In this document: positions 25,373 through 33,250 of the stretch, in pieces
Layout: every line of letters begins with the position of its first letter
Position numbering within the stretch: the first letter of the stretch is position 1
From: Phycisphaeraceae bacterium
Lineage (GTDB): Bacteria; Planctomycetota; Phycisphaerae; Phycisphaerales; UBA1924
Length of the DNA stretch: 51,238 nt
Direction of reading: 5' to 3'
NCBI GenBank assembly: GCA_019636845.1
Contig: JAHBWV010000002.1
Span: 99,655-150,892 of the forward strand
Translations under genes and position numbers: made by a program
The notes under the pieces: model-generated
The model's input: the letters and a program-made list of their open reading frames with translations, nothing else
The model's database searches: none
Told to the model about the DNA's origin: nothing

Positions 25373-25924
25373 CTATTCACTAGGAGAGAAGCGTATGTAT
25401 GGACGGCCCGTATCCACAACACTACGAAACACGTCAATTTTCTTGCCCATCACAGACCGGAGTTCGTACTTCAAGGTGTGAATGACACGACTGGTGGTGC
25501 CAGGGGGAACTACCAAATCCCAATCAGAGATCGCGGTTGCCGTGCCGTTCGCTCTACTGCCAACCAAAGATACCTCCATTCCGAACTTGTTCGCGACTCT
25601 CTGCAGACCAGCGGCGCGACTCGGCTGGATATTCTCAATCCTCGCCCCGCCTCCGGCGCTGCACCCGTTATGCACCCACACGCCCTGCTCACCCACAAAG
25701 TACGTGTGGTACCTGCTGACCTCAAGGTTGTAGACGGCCACGCGCCTCTCACGCGGCTCGACCCTCGCCACCACCAGCGCGTTCTGTCCCTCGTTCCCCT
25801 CGCCCGCATTTCCGTGCGCCGCCGCCGACCCCAGCCGCTCCCCGGCCCGATCAACCGCGGCATCGAGATGGATCAGGATGTCGCCGACGGCCCGCGCTCG
25901 GCCGTCCTCCGCCAGGTCACCCAC
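25373..25924 (-). CDS. Orphan toxin module: antisense pyrB end, Hint remnant, nucleotidyltransferase tip
   Basis: A 183-codon frame with the same chimeric layout as 24441-24986: antisense pyrB end, then Hint remnant ([16 protein letters not shown] ... [15 protein letters not shown]). The tip contains [20 protein letters not shown] and later KKIDVFRS, the GSxAxG-(x)n-SDxD plus third Asp pattern of MNT/Pol-beta-like nucleotidyltransferases. Related toxins modify tRNA or proteins with nucleotides. The N-terminal partner is missing, so it is an unexported reserve module. A small candidate immunity gene follows. Confidence 0.65.
   Translation of the reverse strand: MGDLAEDGRARAVGDILIHLDAAVDRAGERLGSAAAHGNAGEGNEGQNALVVARVEPRERRVAVYNLEVSRYHTYFVGEQGVWVHNGCSAGGGARIENIQPSRAAGLQRVANKFGMEVSLVGSRANGTATAISDWDLVVPPGTTSRVIHTLKYELRSVMGKKIDVFRSVVDTGRPYIRFSPSE
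25671..25841 (-). repeat. Hint 3'-end repeat, module 2
   Basis: Pairs with 24670-24839 and with 27319-27490 of the full-length toxin gene. The truncation point against pyrB sequence is the same as in module 3. Confidence 0.85.
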
Positions 25925-25978
25925 GGCGTCGCCGTCCGCATGGCCTCGCTCTGCTGGTGCCTGGGGATACCGGCGTGA
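25842..25978 (+). repeat. 137-bp pyrB 3'-end repeat, copy 3
   Basis: The third copy of the pyrB end, ending LGIPA with a TGA stop. It is closer to the genuine end than copy 2 by eye. Confidence 0.9.
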
Positions 25979-26057
25979 GACTATGAGATTGGTGCCCAGT
26001 ACACGTGGGCAACAAATCTATCAAGTTGGGCAATAATGTCGGTGTCGTCGTCCCACA

Positions 26058-27101
26058 TTACCCAGCACGCAGTACATCCTCGAGTGTGTGTGCAACCTCT
26101 TGGGAAGAGCCTTCCACGCTATCCGCCTCGAGCGAGTCCGGCACGTACACCCAATCCGCACAGTCGCGCCACCAGTTCGCTAATGCCGCCTCGCACTCCC
26201 CTTGGCCCTGAAACGGATACACCCGAACAACCTCCCGATCTCGAGTCCACACGATCGCACCATCAGAATGCTCCCCCCCAGTCAGCCAAAGCATCATCCC
26301 GCTGACAGCACTCCATTGCCTGCCGCGCATCACCCATCTGAGACGAAAGTTGCCGCCTCCTCCAATAGCTTGGCTCACCCGACTCATCCGGTCCACTCCC
26401 TCATCGCTCCACAAGCGAGCTCCCGTAATCTTGTACACGCTCTGTCCCACATCACGAGTCCGAACAACACACGACTCGCTTCTCATCCCCTCCAGAATGC
26501 ATCTCTCAAGAGATGTATCGATGAAGTTGCAACGAGTAGCACAAGCACCGCGAAGACTGCAGTCAAGAAACGCGGTCCGTGCAAGGGTGCTGTCCACAAA
26601 ACGTGATGATTCAAACCCGCACCCGTCAATGAATAATCCCGACAACCAAGATCCCGAGATTGTTGCCCCATCGAAGAGCGATCTCTCGATCGCCGCACTA
26701 CTGCCCGCAGTCCACACGCCGCCAAAGGCGACTTGCTCGAATGTTGTACACACACACACGTTCCGGTGGAACTCGTGTTGCACGCTCGTGCATATTAGGT
26801 GTGTACGATTCAATGTGCAATCGCGGATTGATATCGCGTCGCACGAGTCGAGCCGGGAATCATCCAGCGCGCATTGAGACAAAGTGCCGAAGCGGGCTCT
26901 CCTGATCAAGCACTCGGTCATCTCGACGCCGATGAGCTCAAGAGGAGCGAAACACAGCCCCGACAGATCTAAACCGGAAAGCGAGCAGCTTTGTAGGGAT
27001 GCGTGAGTACCCGCAGTCGCGGCGAACGAGTCGATCGCCCGCTGCTTTGTTGCGATATCACAATCACCATACAGAATAGCGATAAGTTGATCGTGTGTCA
27101 T
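26058..27101 (-). CDS. Pentapeptide-repeat-like candidate immunity protein
   Basis: A 347-residue protein starting 18 bp after the stop of the full-length toxin. Residues 30-220 show a loose pentapeptide-repeat rhythm with central Leu/Phe and flanking Ser/Cys/Asp (SLSGLDLSGLCFAPL, FDGATISGSWLSGLFIDGCG, ERCILEGMRS), typical of a right-handed beta-helix. The last 120 residues form a separate domain (GGNFRLRWVMRGRQWSAVSG ... ANWWRDCADWVYVP). Pentapeptide proteins are known as inhibitors or mimics of nucleic-acid-binding surfaces. Position makes it the cognate immunity candidate. Low GC relative to core genes. Confidence 0.65.
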   Translation of the reverse strand: MTHDQLIAILYGDCDIATKQRAIDSFAATAGTHASLQSCSLSGLDLSGLCFAPLELIGVEMTECLIRRARFGTLSQCALDDSRLDSCDAISIRDCTLNRTHLICTSVQHEFHRNVCVCTTFEQVAFGGVWTAGSSAAIERSLFDGATISGSWLSGLFIDGCGFESSRFVDSTLARTAFLDCSLRGACATRCNFIDTSLERCILEGMRSESCVVRTRDVGQSVYKITGARLWSDEGVDRMSRVSQAIGGGGNFRLRWVMRGRQWSAVSGMMLWLTGGEHSDGAIVWTRDREVVRVYPFQGQGECEAALANWWRDCADWVYVPDSLEADSVEGSSQEVAHTLEDVLRAG

Positions 27102-27119
27102 GGATATTTATAACAAGCT

Positions 27120-27791
27120 TTATAAATAAGACATCAGATCGTCAAATCGACTCTTGGACTCATAGCCTGCTTGTACCACAGATCTAACATATCGCTCGAT
27201 CTGGTGCTTGAGTACACCATCCTTCTTCATTGAGTCTACAGTCGCCTTGATCCAGCGCCGTTGCATGCTAATGTCGGCAGGTTCACCCTGCTTGGGCGAG
27301 TGCGGGAAGTATGAATTATGCACCCACGCGCCTCTGTCGCCCACAAAGTACGTGTGGTACCTGCTGACCTCAAGGTTGTAGACCGGCACCTTTCCCTCGC
27401 GGGGCTCGACCCGGCTCACTACCAAGACGCTCTTCCCGTCGTCCCCCTCGCCCGCATTTCCGTGCGCCGCCCCCGACCCCAGCCGCTCGCCCGTCCGCAG
27501 TGCTCCCGCCTCAACCCATGTACCCCTGTCCATCGAGAACACCCGATGGTTCGGTGTCACCCCGATCGGACGCTCCTCGCCTTCCAGATACAGATCCACC
27601 ACCACCGCGGCGTCCGTCACGAACCGCGTCGTGACCACCGGCACGTCCGCCCGCATCCGCGCCGTGTACTCCTCAATCCCCAAGACCTCGGCATCACCCG
27701 CGATGCCGAGGTCGTGAGGGTGGATCGGGGCTGCGCCTGCGCCAACGCCCCAAAGCAACAGAATCAGCAGGGCAGCAAGCCGCTGAGACAT
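27120..27791 (-). CDS. Short secreted polymorphic toxin: signal peptide, Hint-like domain, toxin tip
   Basis: A 223-residue protein. The ATG at 27791 has GAGGAGG five bases upstream. Residues 1-21 (MSQRLAALLILLLWGVGAGA) are a signal peptide. A Hint-like domain follows, with IGVTPNHRVFSMDRGTWVEA (the T..H block) and the closing [23 protein letters not shown]. The N-terminal Cys block of a complete Hint domain is not seen. After VHN is a 65-residue, Lys/Ser-rich helical tip (SYFPHSPKQGEPADISMQRR ... SRFDDLMSYL) of unknown activity. It is far shorter than usual polymorphic toxins. It is the only member of the array with an export signal and is followed by a candidate immunity gene. Confidence 0.7.
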   Translation of the reverse strand: MSQRLAALLILLLWGVGAGAAPIHPHDLGIAGDAEVLGIEEYTARMRADVPVVTTRFVTDAAVVVDLYLEGEERPIGVTPNHRVFSMDRGTWVEAGALRTGERLGSGAAHGNAGEGDDGKSVLVVSRVEPREGKVPVYNLEVSRYHTYFVGDRGAWVHNSYFPHSPKQGEPADISMQRRWIKATVDSMKKDGVLKHQIERYVRSVVQAGYESKSRFDDLMSYL

Positions 27792-27941
27792 GGTGGCCTC
27801 CTCGAGCATCGCGAGTAGGGTATCAATCCGACCGCTGATCGTGTCGTCTGGCCTCGCCAGTGGCATCGCGTGGGGGAGCCGCGTGTGCTCTTCTCCCCGC
27901 ACTTGTGGATGTGCCTCAGACCCGTCCCGGGTCAGTGATCC

Positions 27942-28316
27942 TCACACCCTCTTCAACTCCCGCACCGTCCGCTCATTCTCCACGTTCCCCGTATTCAGCG
28001 TCCCCGCGGGCTCGAAGAGAACCACCTCGACCTCCTCCGCCGCGACGGGCCGATGCTCCACGCCACGCGGCACCACGACAAACTGCCCCGCCCCCACCTC
28101 CACACGCCGATCCCGAAACTCCATCACAAACCTGCCGCGATGCACCAGGAACAGCTCGTCCTCGTGCTCGTGATGATGCCACACGAACTCGCCCTTGAAC
28201 TTCACGAGTTTCACGTGCTGGCCGTTCAACTCCGCCACCACCCGAGGCGACCAATGCTCGCTGAACGTCGCGAATGCCGCATCAAGGTCCACACACTTCA
28301 ACTCGTCCCCGGCCAT
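27942..28316 (-). CDS. Cupin-domain protein
   Basis: A 124-residue protein; the ATG at 28316 has GGAGGGG just upstream. The cupin metal-binding motif is clear: VWHHHEHEDELFLVHRG (motif 1, three His and a Glu) and GQFVVVPRGVEHRPVA (motif 2, with His). It is a single-domain small beta-barrel, probably metal-binding. The substrate is unknown. It is a stand-alone gene next to the toxin array but of normal GC. Confidence 0.88.
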   Translation of the reverse strand: MAGDELKCVDLDAAFATFSEHWSPRVVAELNGQHVKLVKFKGEFVWHHHEHEDELFLVHRGRFVMEFRDRRVEVGAGQFVVVPRGVEHRPVAAEEVEVVLFEPAGTLNTGNVENERTVRELKRV

Positions 28317-28636
28317 GATCCCCTCCTGCTCTACCTCTCCAGCATCACCCAGCGTACTCGCACCAAGCCCGGCGCACTCTCCTGAATAACTCGATGCGGA
28401 CCCTTGCGGAGACTTCTTGCGGCTGTCGCGTACTGAGCATGGACTTCGGTCCTATGCTTCTCCCGATCTGCCGGTAGCTCCATTCGCGATTTGACGTTTC
28501 AGCCCTCAGTTCACCAATGGATCCCTGCTGGCCCGCGGCTTCTTTGACTCGCACATCCGTGCACCGCCGCGTCCCAACCCTTACGGCCTGATCCGCCGCG
28601 TGAACTGTCCTCGCGACAAGAAAGCCATCGGTCCAC
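28317..28636. other. Intergenic stretch without a supported gene
   Basis: The 320 bp between the cupin gene and the helicase gene hold the divergent promoters. A minus-strand frame at 28345-28638 has no coding signature and no ribosome-binding site that I trust. Confidence 0.5.
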
Positions 28637-30541
28637 ATGCCATTCGCACAACTCGGTCTCTCTCAGCCCATCCTGCGCGCACTCGCAAAGGAAGGGTACG
28701 AAACCCCTACACCCATCCAGGCCCAGTGCATCCCCCATGTCCTTGAAGGAAAGGACGTGCTCGGTTGCGCCCAGACCGGCACCGGAAAGACGGCGGCGTT
28801 CGCGCTCCCGATCATCCAGCGCCTGATGGACATGCCCATCGACAGGTCGCGGCGCGGCCCGGCCAAGGCCCGCGCGCTCATCCTTTCGCCCACGCGTGAG
28901 CTCGCCCTCCAGATCCGCGATTCGTTCAATGTCTACGGCTCCGAGTCGGGTCTGCGCTCGACCGTGATCTTCGGCGGCGTCTCGCAGCTCCGCCAGGTGC
29001 AGGCCCTCCGCGACGGCGTTGACATCATCATCGCCACGCCCGGCCGCCTCATCGATCTCATGGACCAGCGCAAGGCCCACCTCGACGAGGTGAAGATCCT
29101 CGTGCTGGACGAGGCCGACCGCATGCTCGACATGGGCTTCATCCAGCCCATCCGCCTGATCGCGTCCAAGACGCCGCCGGATCGACAGACGCTCTTCTTC
29201 TCGGCCACCATGCCGCCCGAGATCCGCAAGCTCGCCGACTCGCTGCTGAAAGATCCGGTGAGCGTCGCGGTGAACCCGGTCGCATCCGCGGCACCGAAGA
29301 TCGAGCAGTCGCTGTATCACGTCGATCGCGCCCAGAAGCAGGCGCTGCTGACGCTCCTGCTCGGCGACCGCGCCATGTCGCGCGTCGTCGTCTTCACCAA
29401 AACCAAGCACGGCGCGGAGAAGGTCGGCAGGAAACTCCAGTTTGCCGGCGTCCGCGCCGAGACCATCCACGGGAACAAGGCCCAGAACGCTCGCAAGAAG
29501 GCCCTCGATCTGTTCAGGGCCGGCAAGGCCCGCGTCCTCGTCGCGACCGATGTCGCGGCGCGAGGACTCGACGTCGATGGCATCTCGCACGTCATCAACT
29601 TCGACCTCCCCATGGAGCCCGAGGCCTACGTCCATCGCATCGGGCGCACCGGGCGGGCCGGCGCGACGGGCGTTGCCATCTCCTTCTGCGATAGAGAAGA
29701 GAAGGGGCTGCTCAAGGGGATCGAGCGCCTGATCAAGAATCGCATCGCCACCACCGTGCTCCCGTCGATCGAGGGCGTCCAGCAGGAACTGCGGGTCTCC
29801 GATGCTCGCGAATACGCCGCACGAGAGCAGGACGGCTTCAATCCCAACGGCCCCGGCGAGCGGACATTCGAGTCCAAGCCCAGGGGCGAGCGCGCGTTCC
29901 AGCCCCGCGACTCGCGCTCGGGCGCGCGCCCCGGCCCGCGTTCGGGCAACCCAGCGCCGAACCACGGGCCCTCACACAAGAGCCGCGACCGCTTCGCCGA
30001 GCGCTCGAATCGTGATCGCACCGATGGGCCATTCGACGGGCTTTCAAAGGGCGGCACCCGCGCTCCCGGCAAGGCCACAGCGCACACCTACAACACCAGC
30101 AACGTGACGCACACCGTCTCGTACGAACCACCCGCGTCCGATGCGGGCGACGCGTTCAGCACACCGCCCGCCAAGCGTCACACGTCTCCCGCGAATGTTC
30201 ACGCGCCGCGCCACAACACCGGCGCGCCCACGCACACAAGCCGCCCCGCAAAGCCGGGCCACTCCAAACCGCCCCACAAGGGCGCGTACAAGGGCGGTCC
30301 GACGGGCGGCAAGCCCGGATCCCGCAGCGTCGGAGCCGGCGCTCCGTCCGGCGGCCAGCGAGGCGAGCGCGCCGGCGGCTCCAGCAGCGGGCAGGGCGGC
30401 AACGGTGGCGGGTACGGCGGCCCTCGCAAGAGCGGACCGAGTTCCGGCGGCCAGAGCCGCGCCTTCAACAACCAGGGTGGTGGCGGACGAGGCGGCAACA
30501 GCCGCAGCGGCAAGCCGAACGGCCCCCGCCGCTCGGCGTGA
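28637..30541 (+). CDS. rhlE: DEAD-box ATP-dependent RNA helicase (RhlE-like)
   Basis: A 634-residue cytoplasmic RNA helicase. The Q motif ([20 protein letters not shown]), motif I AQTGTGKT, Ia [10 protein letters not shown], motif II DEAD, motif III SAT, motif [15 protein letters not shown], motif [10 protein letters not shown] and motif [12 protein letters not shown] are all present in the first 370 residues. The remaining 260 residues are a basic, Gly/Arg/Ser/Pro-rich disordered tail of the kind that binds RNA or promotes condensation and cold-shock function. The short core without an extra domain fits the RhlE group. A terminator follows. Confidence 0.92.
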   Translation: MPFAQLGLSQPILRALAKEGYETPTPIQAQCIPHVLEGKDVLGCAQTGTGKTAAFALPIIQRLMDMPIDRSRRGPAKARALILSPTRELALQIRDSFNVYGSESGLRSTVIFGGVSQLRQVQALRDGVDIIIATPGRLIDLMDQRKAHLDEVKILVLDEADRMLDMGFIQPIRLIASKTPPDRQTLFFSATMPPEIRKLADSLLKDPVSVAVNPVASAAPKIEQSLYHVDRAQKQALLTLLLGDRAMSRVVVFTKTKHGAEKVGRKLQFAGVRAETIHGNKAQNARKKALDLFRAGKARVLVATDVAARGLDVDGISHVINFDLPMEPEAYVHRIGRTGRAGATGVAISFCDREEKGLLKGIERLIKNRIATTVLPSIEGVQQELRVSDAREYAAREQDGFNPNGPGERTFESKPRGERAFQPRDSRSGARPGPRSGNPAPNHGPSHKSRDRFAERSNRDRTDGPFDGLSKGGTRAPGKATAHTYNTSNVTHTVSYEPPASDAGDAFSTPPAKRHTSPANVHAPRHNTGAPTHTSRPAKPGHSKPPHKGAYKGGPTGGKPGSRSVGAGAPSGGQRGERAGGSSSGQGGNGGGYGGPRKSGPSSGGQSRAFNNQGGGGRGGNSRSGKPNGPRRSA

Positions 30542-30578
30542 CGCCCGAGATGTCCGGCTCGATCAATCAGTGAAGAAC

Positions 30579-30613
30579 GCACCCCGCGTCCGATGGCGCG
30601 GGGTGCTTTGTTT
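30579..30613 (+). terminator. Terminator of the helicase gene
   Basis: A perfect 10-bp stem GCACCCCGCG/CGCGGGGTGC with an eight-base loop is followed by TTTGTTT on the plus strand, 38 bp past the stop. Confidence 0.85.
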
Positions 30614-30656
30614 CACGGTCGTTGTGCGATCCACCATCGGGCGCGATGTCTGTTTC

Positions 30657-31592
30657 TCACGACCTGGGAGTTGCCGCGCTTCCGGCAAGAATCCCGCCAT
30701 CGATCGTGAACTCCGCGCCGGTTGTGTACGCCGACTCGTCGGAGGCCAGGTGGACCACCAGAGCGGCCACTTCGTCGATCGTGCCGAACCGGCGCAAGGG
30801 CGTGTCGCTCACGAACGACTCCATCGCGCGGGCCCGCTCCTCGGGCGTGGTCGCATCGCCTTGTGGAGAGAGAAGCGGCTCCCACATCGGCGTCAGGATC
30901 GCGGCGGGCTGCACAACGTTGCAGCGGATCCGAAGACCCTGCTCGGCGCAATACAACGCGACAGACTTGGTGTGATTGCGGACCGCGCCCTTGCTCGATG
31001 CGTACGCCGCGGCACCCGAGATGCCCACCACGCCCGACCGCGATCCGATGTTGACGATCGAGCCGGATCGCTCGCCGACGCTCCCTGTTGCGGCGCGCAT
31101 CACACGTATCGCGTGCTTGCATCCGAGAAAGACGCCGTCGAGGTTGGTGGCGTGGATGGCGCGCCACGCGTCGAGCGAGGCGTGCTCCGGATCATGGGCG
31201 CCCGCGATCGCTTCGGGCCCGAGTCCGTCGAGATCGCCCGCGCCGAATCCCGTGATCCCCGCGTTGTTGACGACCACGTCGAGCGAACCGAGCGTCGCGA
31301 TCGTCCAGTCAGTCGCGGCGATCCAGTCGCGCTCTTCGCGCACGTCCAGATGCTGGTAGACAACCCGCGATCCTCCCCCGTTCAGAAGCGCACTCGCGAT
31401 GGATGCGCTCTCGCGCTCCCCGAGCTCGTCGCGGATGTCTGTGAGCACAACCGACGCGCCCTCGGACACAAACGCTCGCGCGACTCCGAGCCCGATCCCG
31501 CGGCTCGCGCCAGTGACCAACGCCACCTTGCCCGCCAACCGTCCCGCTCGTTCCGCTCCGTGCATCGCTCGCTCCTCGCTCTGCTTCGCCAT
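30657..31592 (-). CDS. Short-chain dehydrogenase/reductase
   Basis: A 311-residue NAD(P)-dependent oxidoreductase of the classical SDR family. The start is uncertain: ATG at 31592 ([12 protein letters not shown]) is used; 31604 and 31565 are possible. The cofactor motif is [13 protein letters not shown], followed by [10 protein letters not shown] and the catalytic Ser-Tyr-Lys in [20 protein letters not shown]. The Asp of VVLTDIR after beta-strand 2 suggests NAD(H) preference. The C-terminus has the usual [17 protein letters not shown]. An insert of about 20 residues ([20 protein letters not shown]) follows NNAG. The substrate is not known. Confidence 0.9.
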   Translation of the reverse strand: MAKQSEERAMHGAERAGRLAGKVALVTGASRGIGLGVARAFVSEGASVVLTDIRDELGERESASIASALLNGGGSRVVYQHLDVREERDWIAATDWTIATLGSLDVVVNNAGITGFGAGDLDGLGPEAIAGAHDPEHASLDAWRAIHATNLDGVFLGCKHAIRVMRAATGSVGERSGSIVNIGSRSGVVGISGAAAYASSKGAVRNHTKSVALYCAEQGLRIRCNVVQPAAILTPMWEPLLSPQGDATTPEERARAMESFVSDTPLRRFGTIDEVAALVVHLASDESAYTTGAEFTIDGGILAGSAATPRS

Positions 31593-31605
31593 CGTCACAC
31601 CCACG

Positions 31606-31640
31606 AATCAAAGCACCCCACGCAGCGGCGCGTGGGGTGC
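31606..31640 (-). terminator. Terminator of the PEP-CTERM-like gene at 31688
   Basis: A 10-bp stem GCACCCCACG/CGTGGGGTGC with an eight-base spacer (31613-31640) is followed on the minus strand by TTTGATT. It separates this gene from the SDR gene downstream. Confidence 0.8.
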
Positions 31641-31687
31641 GGATCGAACGGGCGGAACAGCCGAGCGGGCGGTGCGATCTTGCAGAC

Positions 31688-32359
31688 TCACCGCCTGCGG
31701 CGAGCGACAAGCCCCGCCACGCCGAGCAGCGCGAGCGCACCGGGCGCGGGGACGATCGTGAAGTTGTCGACATCGAAGTTCACGCCGAGGTTCAGCCCCG
31801 CGTACCCGGAGGGCACGTTGAAGCCGAGCTGGATATTGCCGATGTTGCTGAAGATCGTCGCGTACGAGCCCGCGCCGAAGGAGATGATGTCCGTGCTCCC
31901 CTCGGTCAGGTCGTAGGTGATCGTCGTCCAGACATTCGGATCGACGGTGTACGAGGTCTGCGTTGCCGCGCCGAGCATGTTGTTGGGCGTTGCAAAGCGT
32001 CCCGTCAGCGAGATCGGAACCGGCAGGTCATGGCGGAACGAGAAGGAAACCCCGGTCACACCCGCCGCGATCCAGTCGCCCGCGTACTCCGCGTTCGAAG
32101 AGGGCGGCGTGAAAGAGGAGTGGGCGCGGATGACGATCGGTGGGAACGCCCCCGACGCCGCCACAAGGTTGTAGGTGCTGCGCGCAAACGCCGTCCCATC
32201 GGGGCCGCCCGTGGGCACCCACCCGAGGATGCTGGCACTGTTGAAGTTCCGCCACGCCGCGGCGTCGGCGTTGAAGTCCTCCACGAACCCGACAATCTGG
32301 GCCGACGCGCCAGAAGCGACCGAAGCCGCGACAAGACCCGCACAGAAAGCTCTGAACAT
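31688..32359 (-). CDS. PEP-CTERM sorting-domain protein
   Basis: A 223-residue secreted protein. AAGGAG lies eight bases upstream of the ATG at 32359. The signal peptide is MFRAFCAGLVAASVASGASA. The mature part is beta-rich with laminin-G/carbohydrate-binding-like features (FVEDFNADAAAWRNFNS, GLNLGVNFDVDNFTIV). The tail VPAPGALALLGVAGLVARRRR is a clear PEP-CTERM signal: proline motif, hydrophobic helix, Arg cluster. It is probably processed by an exosortase outside this window and exported or held at the surface. Confidence 0.88.
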   Translation of the reverse strand: MFRAFCAGLVAASVASGASAQIVGFVEDFNADAAAWRNFNSASILGWVPTGGPDGTAFARSTYNLVAASGAFPPIVIRAHSSFTPPSSNAEYAGDWIAAGVTGVSFSFRHDLPVPISLTGRFATPNNMLGAATQTSYTVDPNVWTTITYDLTEGSTDIISFGAGSYATIFSNIGNIQLGFNVPSGYAGLNLGVNFDVDNFTIVPAPGALALLGVAGLVARRRR

Positions 32360-32594
32360 CCGTCTGCTCCTTCGCGCGATTGGCTAACCAATCGCTCTGG
32401 GTGTGTAATTGAGACTGAGACTCAATCGCAAGACTAGGCGCAGAATTCGCGTGTGTCGACCCTGTGAAGCAAAGTGCCTCCGGAATGTCGTTTGGCAAGG
32501 GGCGACGGCGACTAACTCGAAAGATTGTCGGGGTGCGCGGCCTCCGCGCAGGATGCCAGGGGGAATCGGGATCGCGCGGAGTATGATCCGATCG

Positions 32595-32951
32595 ATGAAC
32601 GACCACGAGCAGAGCGTGCCCGGATTCGAGGCGGAGACCCGTGTCGCGGTGCTCCCCGCCCCCTCCTCCCCTCGCCTCGACCGGCCGAAACTCTGGAACG
32701 TCATCCTCCTCGACGACGACGACCACTCGTACGAGTACGTGGTCCGCATGCTGATGGAGCTGTTCGGCAAGCCGTTCGAGGCCGCCTTCCAGATGGCCAA
32801 AGAGGTCGATACCACCGGGCGTGTGATCTGCACGACCGTCCACAAAGAGCTCGCCGAACTGAAGCAGGAACAGATCCACGCCTACGGCAAGGACTCCCTG
32901 ATCGCCTCCTGCGCGGGCGCGATGTCCGCAACGATCGAACCCGTCCGCTGA
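32595..32951 (+). CDS. clpS: ATP-dependent Clp protease adaptor ClpS
   Basis: A 118-residue adaptor that hands N-degron substrates to ClpAP. The ATG at 32595 (MNDHEQSVPGFEAE) is preferred; 32583 is possible. The core LWNVILLDDDDHSYEYVVRM is the family motif (usually NDD.TPMEFV), followed by HKELAELKQEQIHAYGKD in place of the usual AE....Q.HA. N-end-rule pocket residues appear partly changed. It is followed within 15 bp by an NrtS-like gene. Confidence 0.85.
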   Translation: MNDHEQSVPGFEAETRVAVLPAPSSPRLDRPKLWNVILLDDDDHSYEYVVRMLMELFGKPFEAAFQMAKEVDTTGRVICTTVHKELAELKQEQIHAYGKDSLIASCAGAMSATIEPVR

Positions 32952-32965
32952 CGGCACCCTCTCTC

Positions 32966-33217
32966 GTGGGCAACGGCGAAACACCAACATGGCTCTCGAT
33001 CGCCACGCGGCGCGATGTCGTCCGCCGCGCGACCACCTACATGCTCGTCGTCGGGACCATCCTCATCTCGATCAACCACGTCCCCGCGCTCATCAAGGGG
33101 GATGTCACCGGCTTCCGGATCTTCCAGATCCTGCTCACATACTGCGTCCCCTACGCCGTCACGACATTCGCAAGCACGCAGGCGATCAGAGCCGAGCAGC
33201 GCAAAGCGAGCAAGTGA
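32966..33217 (+). CDS. NrtS-like small membrane protein
   Basis: An 83-residue protein from a GTG at 32966, 14 bp after the clpS stop; no clear Shine-Dalgarno. The two membrane segments are TTYMLVVGTILISINHVPAL and the helix around LTYCVPYAVTTFAS. The pattern GT...INH..AL..G......I..TY.VPY.VTT.AS matches the NrtS nitrate/nitrite transporter-type family as I remember it. The ion transported is not established. It is probably co-transcribed with clpS and rsmD. Confidence 0.7.
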   Translation: MGNGETPTWLSIATRRDVVRRATTYMLVVGTILISINHVPALIKGDVTGFRIFQILLTYCVPYAVTTFASTQAIRAEQRKASK

Positions 33218-33250
33218 GCAACGACCGGTGTGCTGGCCGTACACTCCCCC

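Noticed and set aside
21920..28316. Prophage or transposon carrying the toxin array
   Set aside because: No integrase, transposase, phage structural gene or terminal inverted repeat was seen; the structure is better explained by module recombination.
28345..28638. 97-codon minus-strand frame before the helicase gene
   Set aside because: No ribosome-binding site or recognisable protein pattern.
28511..29965. 484-codon minus-strand frame
   Set aside because: Antisense to the DEAD-box helicase with all motifs; a shadow.
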